NCBI GenBank assembly: GCA_963718355.1
Contig: CAVQZA010000004.1
Span: forward strand, 62,001-126,000
Direction: 5' to 3'
DNA length: 64,000 nucleotides
Origin: CAVQZA01 sp963718355
Lineage (GTDB): Bacteria > Actinomycetota > Thermoleophilia > Gaiellales > Gaiellaceae
The notes beneath the pieces were generated by a model that saw nothing but the letters and a program-made list of their open reading frames with translations, was not told the DNA's origin and did no database searches. The translations under genes were made by a program, and so were the position numbers. Below, in pieces: positions 40,827 through 48,505 of this stretch (position 1 is the first letter of the stretch; every line of letters starts with the position of its first letter).

Positions 40827-40855
40827 TCGCGGGTTCGAGTCCCGTCGCTCCCGCT
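40827..40855 (+). repeat. 29-bp direct repeat (tRNA 3' end), right copy
   Basis: Identical to 21204-21232: T-arm and acceptor strand of a tRNA, here without any anticodon arm. A hairpin CCGCC...GGCGG (about 40865-40886) follows, like that after the left copy, perhaps the old tRNA terminator. Apart from this repeat and the remnant at 40973-41133, the gene-free stretch 40790-41258 shows nothing I recognise. Confidence 0.65.
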
Positions 40856-40972
40856 CTTGACACCCGCCTGTCTTCCGTTGGCGGTTGAGTCGTTCGGCCG
40901 TTTCGAGGTAGCCGACAAACGGAAGGCGGGCGTTGACGGCGGACGATCAGCCCGCGGTCTCTCCAGATGCGA

Positions 40973-41133
40973 TCGGCCTGCTCCCGACCTTCCACGTCGC
41001 GGCTGAGAGCAGGCGGGAGGCCGAACGACTCGAACGCGAGCAAGACGAACATCAGCAGCAGTGCCCACTGGCTGTGCTGCTCGACGAACGTCAGAACCGA
41101 AGCTAGAGGCACGCCCAGAGGGATCATCCCGCA
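40973..41133 (-). pseudogene. Chimeric remnant: LPG-TM 3' end joined to dedA 5' end
   Basis: 40973-41015 matches the 3' end of the membrane-protein gene at 1897-3012 (about 1921-1963). 41020-41133 matches the first ~100 bp and the upstream flank of the dedA-like gene at 9339-9956, including VPLASVLTFVEQHSQWALLL. Both parts keep the order and strand of the 2-10 kb region, but the ~8 kb between them is missing. The reading frame continues into nonsense after ESFGLPP. It is a deletion relic of a duplicated segment. Confidence 0.75.
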
Positions 41134-41258
41134 TCGCCGCGTGTCAGCGGCTGGGCCGAGCGACGACCCGGGCGAGCTGGACGACGACTATGCCGCGGAA
41201 CGTCTCGTCGCCGTGGTTCTCGGCCACGTTGCGGAACAGGGTTACCCCGACGTCTCGC

Positions 41259-41684
41259 TTACGACGAACCCATAGCTGCCTTGATCTTGTCGATCGCGGC
41301 TGTCTCGTCGTCCTTGACTCCGCCCTTGGCCTCGGCGACGGCCTCCGCGACAGCGACGACGAGCCGGCGATACGGCTCCACCTCGTCCGGCGCCTTCGCC
41401 TCGAGGGTCGCGATCGCAGCGCTCAATGCCTCGAGCGTCTCCGCCTCGACCTTCTGCGTCGAGGGGGCGAACCCGAACCCGGTCCCGTGAACATGGCTGA
41501 GCTCGCGCATGAGCTCGGTCTCGCCGCTCTGACTCTGGCCGGCGAGGTACTTCGCGAGGGCGCTGGCCTCGCCGAAGCTGTCGGTGAAGTCTGCGTCGCT
41601 CACCGAGACGAGCAGCCCTGCCCCGGTCACGCCCTTCCGCATCGCGCTGAACTCGTCCTCCGTGAAGTCGGCCTTCGTGGCCAT
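41259..41684 (-). CDS. Uncharacterised helical protein
   Basis: 141 residues from ATG 41684, preceded by GAAGGGAGC. Highly acidic and Ala-rich, predicted mostly helical, no Cys and no membrane segment. It opens ATKADFTEDEFSAMRKGVTG and ends AAIDKIKAAMGSS. The arrangement loosely recalls TerB-like helical proteins, but I cannot place it in a family. Confidence 0.6.
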   Translation of the reverse strand: MATKADFTEDEFSAMRKGVTGAGLLVSVSDADFTDSFGEASALAKYLAGQSQSGETELMRELSHVHGTGFGFAPSTQKVEAETLEALSAAIATLEAKAPDEVEPYRRLVVAVAEAVAEAKGGVKDDETAAIDKIKAAMGSS

Positions 41685-41777
41685 TGTTGCTCCCTTCGTC
41701 GTCGTGCCCCGAAGGATCGCAGATCGAGGCCAATAGCGAGGTGGCGCCACCAGGCGGGCCCGGGTTGGCGTAGCCGT

Positions 41778-42017
41778 GTTGCCGGAGACGCCTACGACAA
41801 CATCTGTGCGCTCGCCCGTTCGTACTCGTCAAAGCCGCGCGTGGCCGACGCCGCCTGCGACGACCTCGCGGCGGCACGGCAGGCGGCCGCCCACGGCCAC
41901 CCGCTGCTCAGGCAGGTCGACCTCCTGCTCGCCGAGCTCACCATCGCGATCGAGTCGGGTCACGCCTTCACCCACGCGGAGGCCGTCCAGCTGATCACGC
42001 TGATCCAGACGCTGTAG
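41778..42017 (+). pseudogene. Possible 5'-truncated small ORF
   Basis: The frame ending with TAG at 42015-42017 encodes a coherent Ala/Leu-rich helical stretch (DAYDNICALARSYSSK, then LLRQVDLLLAELTIAIES and AEAVQLITLIQTL). There is no ATG, GTG or TTG in frame close upstream, and further up the frame degrades to low-quality sequence. Either a decayed gene whose start was lost or chance coding. Apart from this, 41685-42109 holds only a ribosome site for the next gene. Confidence 0.3.
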
Positions 42018-42109
42018 CGGCCGGTTGCCGCCAGGGAAGCGCTAGCCTGGCGACGCTCGTTTCCCCGGGCGATGCCGCCTCAGCGGGCTCGTTCGTTTCA
42101 GGAGGCTGA

Positions 42110-42964
42110 ATGGCGCGCGCTCTGCACGACAACAGCGTTTCCGACCGGCTGAAGGTCGCCGTCGGCTGCCGGTTCGACCACCTCGGGAAGGAGGCTGTGC
42201 CCGCGGTCGCGATCGTGGAGCCGCACTCATCGTTGGGCGACGCCGTCGCCGATGCGCGGTGGGAGGGTGAGAACGGCGAGCGCTACGAGGACGTCGACGG
42301 GAACAGCTGCCGGCGCCTCGTCCTGCCGCCCGGAGCATCCTGGTTCTCCTATTCCGCGACTGTCTCCGTCTCGGCGGACCCCGACGAGACGCCGGGCCCG
42401 TCCGAGATCCAGCACCGGATCGAGGAGCTCCCGTCCGAGCTCCTGCACTGGCTCCTGCCGAGCCGGTTCTGCGAATCCGACACGCTCGCGGACCGTGCCT
42501 GGGAGCTGTTCGGCAGCTCGCCTGGCGGCGTCGAGCTGGTGCAGGCGATCTGCGACTGGATCCACGAGAACATCGCCTACGGCGTCCCGACCGTCCCCAC
42601 CACCACCGTCTCTCACGTCCTGGCCGGGCAGGGCGGCATGTGCCGCGACTTCGCCCACCTGGGCGTCACCTTCTGCCGGGCGCTCGGCATTCCGGCCCGC
42701 TACGTGTCCGGCTACATGGCCGACATCGGCCCCGAGCCCCTGCCGGATTCCGACGACTTCCACGCCTGGTTCGAGGTCTGGCTGGGAGCGCGCTGGTGGA
42801 CATTCGACGCGCGCTTCAACGCTCCACGCGCGGGCCGGGTTCCGATCGGGCGAGGGCGCGACGCGGGCGACGTCGCGATGGTAACGACCTACGGCTTCGT
42901 TAGCCTCGAGCGGATGTCCGTCTGGGCGAACGAGGTGCGCGAAGGAAACCTGGTTGACCGCTGA
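42110..42964 (+). CDS. Transglutaminase-like protein (first of a pair)
   Basis: 284 residues from ATG 42110 with CAGGAGG upstream. An N-terminal beta domain (to about residue 115) is followed by the papain-like core: GQGGMCRDFAHLGVTFCRALGIPARYVSGYM (Cys), DDFHAWFEVWLG (His) and WWTFDARFN (Asp), a complete catalytic triad. Cytoplasmic by sequence. Such proteins may be proteases or amide-bond-forming enzymes; the substrate is unknown. It overlaps the next gene by 11 bp. Confidence 0.83.
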   Translation: MARALHDNSVSDRLKVAVGCRFDHLGKEAVPAVAIVEPHSSLGDAVADARWEGENGERYEDVDGNSCRRLVLPPGASWFSYSATVSVSADPDETPGPSEIQHRIEELPSELLHWLLPSRFCESDTLADRAWELFGSSPGGVELVQAICDWIHENIAYGVPTVPTTTVSHVLAGQGGMCRDFAHLGVTFCRALGIPARYVSGYMADIGPEPLPDSDDFHAWFEVWLGARWWTFDARFNAPRAGRVPIGRGRDAGDVAMVTTYGFVSLERMSVWANEVREGNLVDR

Positions 42965-43835
42965 GCCGATCGACAGCGACGAGATCGACTGGCCGAGCGT
43001 CCGGCAGACGACCGTCCTGATCCACCAGACGTTCCGCTACGACTACCCCGGCCCGATCGCCGCGCTCCGCCAGCGCCTCATGGTGGTGCCGCCCGACCAG
43101 CACGGCCTGCAGCGGCTCGTCACCCACAAGCTTCGCGTCTCCGGCTCCGACCTCGACCACGAGCGCTCGTACGACAGCTTCGGAAACGTCGTGCTCGACC
43201 TGGCGCTCGACCAGGTCGACGGGCACGTCGAGTTCTCGACCTGGGCGGTCGTCGAGCGCGACGCGCCGCTCGACGGCCTCGAGAACCCCGACGACGTCGG
43301 CTTCGACCTCCGCTTCGGCGAGCCCTCACCGCTCACCCGGCCCGACGATGCGCTGCGTGCGGTCGCCGATGAGGCGTTGGCATCGGGTGCCCGCGGCCTC
43401 GAGCTCGCCGGCCTCCTCGACCGCCGCGTGCACGACCACTTCACGTACGAGTGGGGGATCACCACCGTGGAGACGACCGCCGCCCAGGCGTGGGCGCTCG
43501 GGCGGGGCGTCTGCCAGGACTACGCCCATTGCATGCTGGCGCTGTGCCGGCTCTGCGGGCTCGGGGCCCGCTACGTCTCCGGCCATCTGCTCGGGGAGGG
43601 CGGCACGCACTCGTGGGTCGAGGTGCTCGTGCGGGACGAGGGCGGCGCCGTGAGGGCGGTTCCGTTCGATCCCACGCACTCCCATCGCGCCTGGACGCGC
43701 TACGTCACGGTGGCGGTCGGTCGAGACTACATCGACGTTGCGCCGACCTCCGGCACGTTCCTGGGGCCGTACGCCGGTGCGCTGACGACCCACAAGCGCG
43801 CCGCCGTCACCCGGGTCGAATACCTCACGCGGTAG
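42954..43835 (+). CDS. Transglutaminase-like protein (second of a pair)
   Basis: 293 residues from TTG 42954, overlapping the previous gene. N-terminal domain LIHQTFRYDYPGPIAALRQRLMVVPPD is the bacterial transglutaminase-like N-terminal module. Core: GRGVCQDYAHCMLALCRLCGLGARYVSGHL (Cys), GGTHSWVEVLV (His) and VPFDPTHSH (Asp). It shares the fold but not close sequence with its neighbour, so the two probably act together or on related substrates. Confidence 0.83.
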   Translation: MTAEPIDSDEIDWPSVRQTTVLIHQTFRYDYPGPIAALRQRLMVVPPDQHGLQRLVTHKLRVSGSDLDHERSYDSFGNVVLDLALDQVDGHVEFSTWAVVERDAPLDGLENPDDVGFDLRFGEPSPLTRPDDALRAVADEALASGARGLELAGLLDRRVHDHFTYEWGITTVETTAAQAWALGRGVCQDYAHCMLALCRLCGLGARYVSGHLLGEGGTHSWVEVLVRDEGGAVRAVPFDPTHSHRAWTRYVTVAVGRDYIDVAPTSGTFLGPYAGALTTHKRAAVTRVEYLTR

Positions 43836-44385
43836 CGCCGAAGTCGAGGTCCTTGGCCTCGACGGTACCGGCCGTCCGCCCCGGCGCGGCCTGGTACCTC
43901 CAGTAGAGGTTCGTGTGCGCGATGACCTGGTCGGGCGGCGGTGCGCCCCACGCCGACTGGTCCTCCGTCGTGTGCGCGTCGCTGACGAGGGTCACGTCGT
44001 AGCCCCGGGCGAACGCGCCGTGGATCGTCGAGCGGATGCACGCGTCGGTCTGCGCGCCGGCGACGACGAGGCGACCCACGCCGAGGTCGGAGAGCACGGT
44101 CTCGAGGTTGGTGGCCTCGAAGGCGTCGCCGTAGTTCTTCGCGATCAGCGGCTCGCCGTCGCCAGGGCTCAGCTCGGGGACGATCTGCCAGGCATCGGTC
44201 CCCTGCTGCATGTGCTCGTCGGAGTGCTGGACCCAGACGACCGGGACTTCCTCACGCCGCGCCTGCTCGACCAGGGTGCCGATCTTCGCCACGACGGCAT
44301 CGCGCTCGTGCGCCTCCGCGACGACGCCGACCTGCACGTCGATCACGATGAGCGCGCTGTTCGGTCTGCTTTCGAGTGTCGTCAT
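43825..44385 (-). CDS. Isochorismatase-like hydrolase
   Basis: 186 residues from ATG 44385, overlapping the MOSC gene stop (ATGA). ALIVIDVQVGVVAEA (catalytic Asp), LIAKNYGDAFEATNLE (Lys), and LVVAGAQTDACIRSTIHGAFARGYDVTLVSDAHTTED with the nucleophile Cys. Triad Asp-Lys-Cys complete. The family hydrolyses amides such as nicotinamide or ureido compounds; the substrate is not apparent. Confidence 0.85.
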   Translation of the reverse strand: MTTLESRPNSALIVIDVQVGVVAEAHERDAVVAKIGTLVEQARREEVPVVWVQHSDEHMQQGTDAWQIVPELSPGDGEPLIAKNYGDAFEATNLETVLSDLGVGRLVVAGAQTDACIRSTIHGAFARGYDVTLVSDAHTTEDQSAWGAPPPDQVIAHTNLYWRYQAAPGRTAGTVEAKDLDFGATA

Positions 44386-45164
44386 GGGCCGGATTCTAGA
44401 GCGACCGTGTCGCCGACCCGCACGCGTCCCGGGGTCGTGACGGAACCGTAGACGCCGAAGGGCAGCGGCTCGGTCTTCCCCTCGCGCCGATAGAGAGCGA
44501 GCGTCCCGAGCGTGTCGAGGTCGGTGATGCCGCGATCGGGGTCCTGCGAGGTCACGACGCACCGACCGACGTCACCGTTGACGAGGATCTCGGCCTCCCC
44601 CAGCCGCACCCTCGAGCCGATCCACTCGTCCTCGGCGTGCGGAGCCACGCCGTCGATCTCGAACATCATCCGGAAGCGCCGGCCGTCGATCGGCGCGTCG
44701 GCGCCTGCCTCTTCGCGCAGACGCTCGAGCGAGCCCTGCGAGACGATCGAGACCGTGCCGCCCTCGAGACCACGATCCGTCGCGTGGTCGTCCGACCAGA
44801 GCAGGGTGAGCGGCCTGCCGACCGAGCCGGAGATCGCCTCCTCCCAGGGGCCGATCACACGCCGCGACGGAAGCGGCCGGCCGTAGAGCTCCGCGGCGAC
44901 CGGCTCGCCGAGCTCGACCGTGCCCGTCACGCGGCTTCCGTCGGGAAAGCTCAGCGAGAGCTGCCGGGTCACCTCGTCCCAGCCGGGCCGGATCGTCATC
45001 ATCGGCCCGTTGCGCTTGTTGTTGTAGAGGCGCCCGTCCTCGTCGAGCAGCCAGAAGCGCCGATCGCCCAGCACGCCGCTGCGCAGGAGATCGACGCTTT
45101 CCGGATGAACGAGCCCGAGCGACTTCACCGGAGCGATCGAGATGCGGGCGACCCGTGCCTCCAC
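44382..45164 (-). CDS. MOSC-domain protein
   Basis: 260 residues from GTG 45164. The N-terminal beta-barrel module (ARISIAPVKSLGLVHPESVDLLRSGVLGDRRFWLLDEDGR) is followed by a MOSC domain with the conserved Cys in VNGDVGRCVVTSQDPDRG. MOSC proteins handle the molybdenum cofactor or its sulfur, or reduce N-hydroxylated compounds. No molybdoenzyme is in the window. Cotranscribed with the isochorismatase-like gene. Confidence 0.85.
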   Translation of the reverse strand: MEARVARISIAPVKSLGLVHPESVDLLRSGVLGDRRFWLLDEDGRLYNNKRNGPMMTIRPGWDEVTRQLSLSFPDGSRVTGTVELGEPVAAELYGRPLPSRRVIGPWEEAISGSVGRPLTLLWSDDHATDRGLEGGTVSIVSQGSLERLREEAGADAPIDGRRFRMMFEIDGVAPHAEDEWIGSRVRLGEAEILVNGDVGRCVVTSQDPDRGITDLDTLGTLALYRREGKTEPLPFGVYGSVTTPGRVRVGDTVALESGP

Positions 45165-45188
45165 GCTCCAACCCTAGCCGCGCCCCTG

Positions 45189-45533
45189 TCAGTTCGCGGC
45201 GACTCCCACCACATGGCCCTGGGCGTCCGCGAACACGCCGAAGGTCACCCCCGGCACCTGCTGCGCGGGCTGGACGATCTTCCCGCCGAGCTCCTCGGCC
45301 CGCGCCAGCGTCGCCTCGACGTCCTGCACGCCGACGAAGAACAGCACCGCGTCGGCGCCGCCCTGCAGCGGCCCGATGGCCGTCGGGAGCGCGCCCTCGA
45401 CGCCCACGTCCGCGAACGAGTAGCCGGGGAAGGCCCCGTCGGAGTACGTCCACCCGAACAACTCCCCGAAGAACGCACGGGTCGCGTCGGGGTCCTGCGA
45501 CCGGATCTCGGCATGAATGACCGGATGGGCCAT
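45189..45533 (-). CDS. VOC-family (glyoxalase/bleomycin-resistance fold) protein
   Basis: 114 residues from ATG 45533 with GAAGGAG upstream. A beta-alpha-beta repeat pair: HPVIHAEIRSQDPDATRAFFGELFGW and AVLFFVGVQDVEATLARAEELGGKI, ending GVFADAQGHVVGV. One VOC module, probably dimeric. Function in the family ranges from metal-dependent lyases to drug binding; it cannot be narrowed here. Confidence 0.83.
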   Translation of the reverse strand: MAHPVIHAEIRSQDPDATRAFFGELFGWTYSDGAFPGYSFADVGVEGALPTAIGPLQGGADAVLFFVGVQDVEATLARAEELGGKIVQPAQQVPGVTFGVFADAQGHVVGVAAN

Positions 45534-45636
45534 GGCAATCGCTCCTTCGGTTTGGGTTCGAGCTGTCGACGGGACGACGAACGGCCGGTGCGGAAATCGA
45601 CAGGGTCGTCTGGCGCCCGTCGTATCGTCGGGCGGG

Positions 45637-46251
45637 TTGGCTGGCCTGAAGCTCTATCCGGACGTCCCCGGCAAGCGGACGTCGACGATCGTGCGAGACC
45701 TCGTGCTGCTCGGCCTCGTCGTACTGTTCGCCTGGATGGGCTACAAGGTGTACGAACTGGTCGGCAACCTGACCGTGCTCGGCTCCGGCGTGAAGGATGC
45801 GGGGCTCTCCGTGCAGAGCGGGTTCAACTCGGTCGCCGGTGCCGTCGACAGCGTCCCGTTCGTCGGCGGCAAGCTCTCCGACGCGCTCCAGAGCGCGGGA
45901 CAGGGCAGCGGCGGCAACGTGGCCGGCCTCGGCCAGTCGGGGATCGACAAGGTGAACGAGCTGGCGCGCGCGCTCGGCCTGATCGTGTTCCTGCTGCCCA
46001 CGTCGCTCGTGCTGCTGATGATGGTACCGCCGCGCATCCGGCAGATCCGCCGGCTCGGCGCGGCGAGCGCGGTGCTGGTCGACACCGACGACCCGGAACG
46101 GCGGCGTCTGCTCGCGATGCGCGCCGCGTTCGGGCTCTCGTACGTGACGCTGCTCGACTACACGCGCGATCCGCTCGGCGACCTCGTGGCCGGGCGCTAC
46201 GACCCGCTCGTCGATGCCGCGCTCGACGACGCGGGGATCCGCCGGCGCTAG
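45637..46251 (+). CDS. Two-helix membrane protein of unknown function
   Basis: 204 residues from TTG 45637 (LAGLKLYPDVPGKR). One helix near residues 20-40 (LVLLGLVVLFAWMGY), a Gly/Ser-rich middle with a coiled segment (residues ~50-105), a second helix (ALGLIVFLLPTSLVLLMMV), then a charged cytoplasmic C-terminal domain with DPERRRLLAMRAAFGLSYVT. The layout recalls a loosely conserved actinobacterial membrane family, but no function is known to me. Confidence 0.6.
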   Translation: MAGLKLYPDVPGKRTSTIVRDLVLLGLVVLFAWMGYKVYELVGNLTVLGSGVKDAGLSVQSGFNSVAGAVDSVPFVGGKLSDALQSAGQGSGGNVAGLGQSGIDKVNELARALGLIVFLLPTSLVLLMMVPPRIRQIRRLGAASAVLVDTDDPERRRLLAMRAAFGLSYVTLLDYTRDPLGDLVAGRYDPLVDAALDDAGIRRR

Positions 46252-46261
46252 AGTTCGCGCC

Positions 46262-47122
46262 GTGATCGCGAAGACGCCCTTCGGCAGCACCGCACACGAC
46301 TCGAGCCGCACGATCTTCGGGGCCGCGGCGCTCGGCGCCGGCTCCCATGCCGACGCGAGCAGGACGCTCGACCTGCTGCTCGAGCACGGCGTGAACCACA
46401 TCGACACTGCCGCGTCCTACGGCGACTCCGAGCTGCGCATCGCCGCGTGGCTGAAGCGCGAGCCCGGCCACTTCTTCGTCGCCACGAAGACCGGGCAGCG
46501 CGACTACGCCGGCGCGAAGGAGGAGTTCCGGCGCTCGCTCGACCGGCTCGACGTCGACCGGGTCGACCTGATCCAGCTGCACAACCTCGTCGACCCGATC
46601 GAATGGGACATTGCACTCAGCGAGGGAGGCGCGCTCGAGGCCCTGATCGAGGCGCGCGACGAGGGCCTCGTCCGCTTCATCGGCGTCACCGGCCACGGCG
46701 TCTCGATCGCCGCGATGCACCGGCGCAGCCTCGAGCGGTTCCCGTTCGACTCGGTGCTGCTGCCCTACAACGCCTGCCAGCTCCGCGACCCGCACTATGC
46801 AGAGCAGTTCGAGGCGCTGGCGGCGACCTGCGCCGAGCGCGGCGTCGCGATGCAGACGATCAAGTCCATCGCACTCGCGCCGTGGGAGGGCCGGCCGAAG
46901 ACCGCCGGCACCTGGTACGAGCCGCTCACCGAGCCCGGCGACATCCGCACCGCGGTCCACTGGGTGCTCGGCCGGCCCGGTGTCTTCCTCAACACCGTGG
47001 GCGATACGACCCTCCTGCCGCACGTGCTCGCTGCGGCGGAGGAGTTCGACGGCGAGCGGCCGTCCGACGCGGAGGTCGAGGCGCTGCTCGGGCGCAACGC
47101 CTTCGCGCCGCTCTTCGTCTAG
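46262..47122 (+). CDS. Aldo/keto reductase
   Basis: 286 residues from GTG 46262, 10 bp after the previous gene. HIDTAASYGDSELRIAAWL (Asp, Tyr), HFFVATKTGQRDYAGA (Lys), DLIQLHNLVDPIEWD (His), and FLNTVGDTTLLPHVL near the C-terminus. Full AKR tetrad. The type resembles the stand-alone predicted oxidoreductases of COG0667/COG1453; substrate unknown. Confidence 0.83.
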   Translation: MIAKTPFGSTAHDSSRTIFGAAALGAGSHADASRTLDLLLEHGVNHIDTAASYGDSELRIAAWLKREPGHFFVATKTGQRDYAGAKEEFRRSLDRLDVDRVDLIQLHNLVDPIEWDIALSEGGALEALIEARDEGLVRFIGVTGHGVSIAAMHRRSLERFPFDSVLLPYNACQLRDPHYAEQFEALAATCAERGVAMQTIKSIALAPWEGRPKTAGTWYEPLTEPGDIRTAVHWVLGRPGVFLNTVGDTTLLPHVLAAAEEFDGERPSDAEVEALLGRNAFAPLFV

Positions 47123-47144
47123 CCCGTCGTCCGGGCGACCCGGG

Positions 47145-47636
47145 TCAGCTCACGGCCCCGGTACTCAGGAAGATCGGACCGCTGCGGGCGCAGGCGCGAA
47201 AGGGGAACGGCACGACCTTCGAGGAGGTCTGGCCCGGCGGGTAGACGCGAAGCCCTGCGGCCGCGACCGGGCGGCAGGTGGCCGGCGGGAAGTTCCCCAC
47301 CTGGACGATCCGCAGCACCACGCTCGTGGTCGAGCCGTTCGTCAGTGTCACGCTGTGGGCCGGAGAGAGAATGCGCGACGCGGGGCTGCCGAGCTGGCGG
47401 CCGAGAAGGTCGATCGCCGAGACACCGGGAAAGCCGGCGAGCGTGCACGTGCGGCCGGACTGGTTGGTGAGCTTCAGCTTGTAGTAGACGCTGCCCGCCG
47501 CGCCGTCGCCCTGGGTGTCGATCCAGACGACGAGCCCTGCGGTCGTGCAAGGCGCCGCAGCCGGACGCGAACCCGCCGCACCCGCTGCGGCAAGCGCGAG
47601 GACGCAGGCCGCAGCGGTGGCGATCGAGAATCTCAT
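47145..47636 (-). CDS. Secreted DUF4232 protein
   Basis: 163 residues from ATG 47636 with a clear signal peptide (RFSIATAAACVLALAAAGAA). The mature part is a DUF4232 domain: CTTAGLVVWIDTQGDGAAGS, LKLTNQSGRTCTLAGFPGVS, VTLTNGSTTSVVLRIVQVGN and late Cys at ATCRPV and RACARS, which can form two disulphides. Typical of secreted actinobacterial proteins with an Ig-like beta fold; function unknown. Between it and the peroxiredoxin (47637-47802) I see nothing. Confidence 0.82.
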   Translation of the reverse strand: MRFSIATAAACVLALAAAGAAGSRPAAAPCTTAGLVVWIDTQGDGAAGSVYYKLKLTNQSGRTCTLAGFPGVSAIDLLGRQLGSPASRILSPAHSVTLTNGSTTSVVLRIVQVGNFPPATCRPVAAAGLRVYPPGQTSSKVVPFPFRACARSGPIFLSTGAVS

Positions 47637-47802
47637 CGTAGGCAGAGGATATTGCCTCCGCCCGTTAGTAGTGCTGCCAACCCCGGAAACCGAAGACGTA
47701 GCCCTGCGACGCGGCCACGCCGCCGCCGTTCGAGTCGGTGCTCGAGCGCAGTCACGGTCGCGCCGTCGACTTTCCGGCGACGACCGCGAACCCGGCTCTA
47801 GC

Positions 47803-48462
47803 TCAGCGCGGCTGCGCCACGATCCGGATGTACGGCTTGGGCTCGTCCCAGCCGTCCGGGTACGTCTCCTTGGCCTCGTCGTTCGAGACCGAGCCCGCGA
47901 TGATCACGTCCTCGCCCTCTTTCCAGTTCACCGGCGTCGCGACCTTGTACTTCGCGGTGAGCTGCAGCGAGTCGATCACGCGCAGCACCTCGTCGAAGTT
48001 GCGGCCGGTCGTCATCGGATACACGAGGACGAGCTTGATCTTCTTGTCCGGGCCGATCACGAACACGTTGCGGACGGTCTGGTTGTCGGCCGGCGTGCGG
48101 TCGGCCGGGTCGCCCGAAACGGCGGCGGGAAGCATCCCGTACAGCTTGGAGACGTTGAAGTCGCTGTCGCCGATGATCGGGTAGTTGGGCGCGTAGCCCT
48201 GGGTCTCCTCGATGTCGTTGGCCCAGTCGCTGTGCTTCGCTACGGGGTCGACGGAGAGGCCGATCACCTTGACGCCGCGGCGGTCGAACTCGGGCTTGAT
48301 CTTCGCCATGTAGCCGAGCTCGGTCGTGCAGACCGGCGTGAAGTCCTTGGGGTGCGAGAAGAGCACGACCCACGAGTCGCCGGCCCAGTCGTAGAAGCTG
48401 ATCGGGCCTTCCGAGGTCTCCGCCTGGAAATCAGGCGCGGTGTCGCCAATGGTGAGTGCCAT
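47803..48462 (-). CDS. 1-Cys peroxiredoxin (Prx6/AhpC-TSA family)
   Basis: 219 residues from ATG 48462 with GGAGG upstream. Peroxidatic Cys45 in HPKDFTPVCTTELG; no second Cys is visible, so it is a 1-Cys enzyme. C-terminal domain has YPMTTGRNFDEVLRVIDSLQ and YKVATPVNWKEGEDVII, typical of Prx6-type peroxiredoxins. It reduces H2O2 and organic peroxides in the cytoplasm, with an external thiol as resolving partner. Confidence 0.9.
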   Translation of the reverse strand: MALTIGDTAPDFQAETSEGPISFYDWAGDSWVVLFSHPKDFTPVCTTELGYMAKIKPEFDRRGVKVIGLSVDPVAKHSDWANDIEETQGYAPNYPIIGDSDFNVSKLYGMLPAAVSGDPADRTPADNQTVRNVFVIGPDKKIKLVLVYPMTTGRNFDEVLRVIDSLQLTAKYKVATPVNWKEGEDVIIAGSVSNDEAKETYPDGWDEPKPYIRIVAQPR

Positions 48463-48505
48463 CTGGTTATTCCTCCTATTAGCAGTCGCTGCAATAAATA
48501 TAGCG

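Noticed and set aside
40229..41134. Long minus-strand ORF over the desaturase and the tRNA remnant
   Set aside because: It is antisense to a clear desaturase gene and includes the tRNA-antisense peptide (DGTRTRETTP). No family match and poor coding character.
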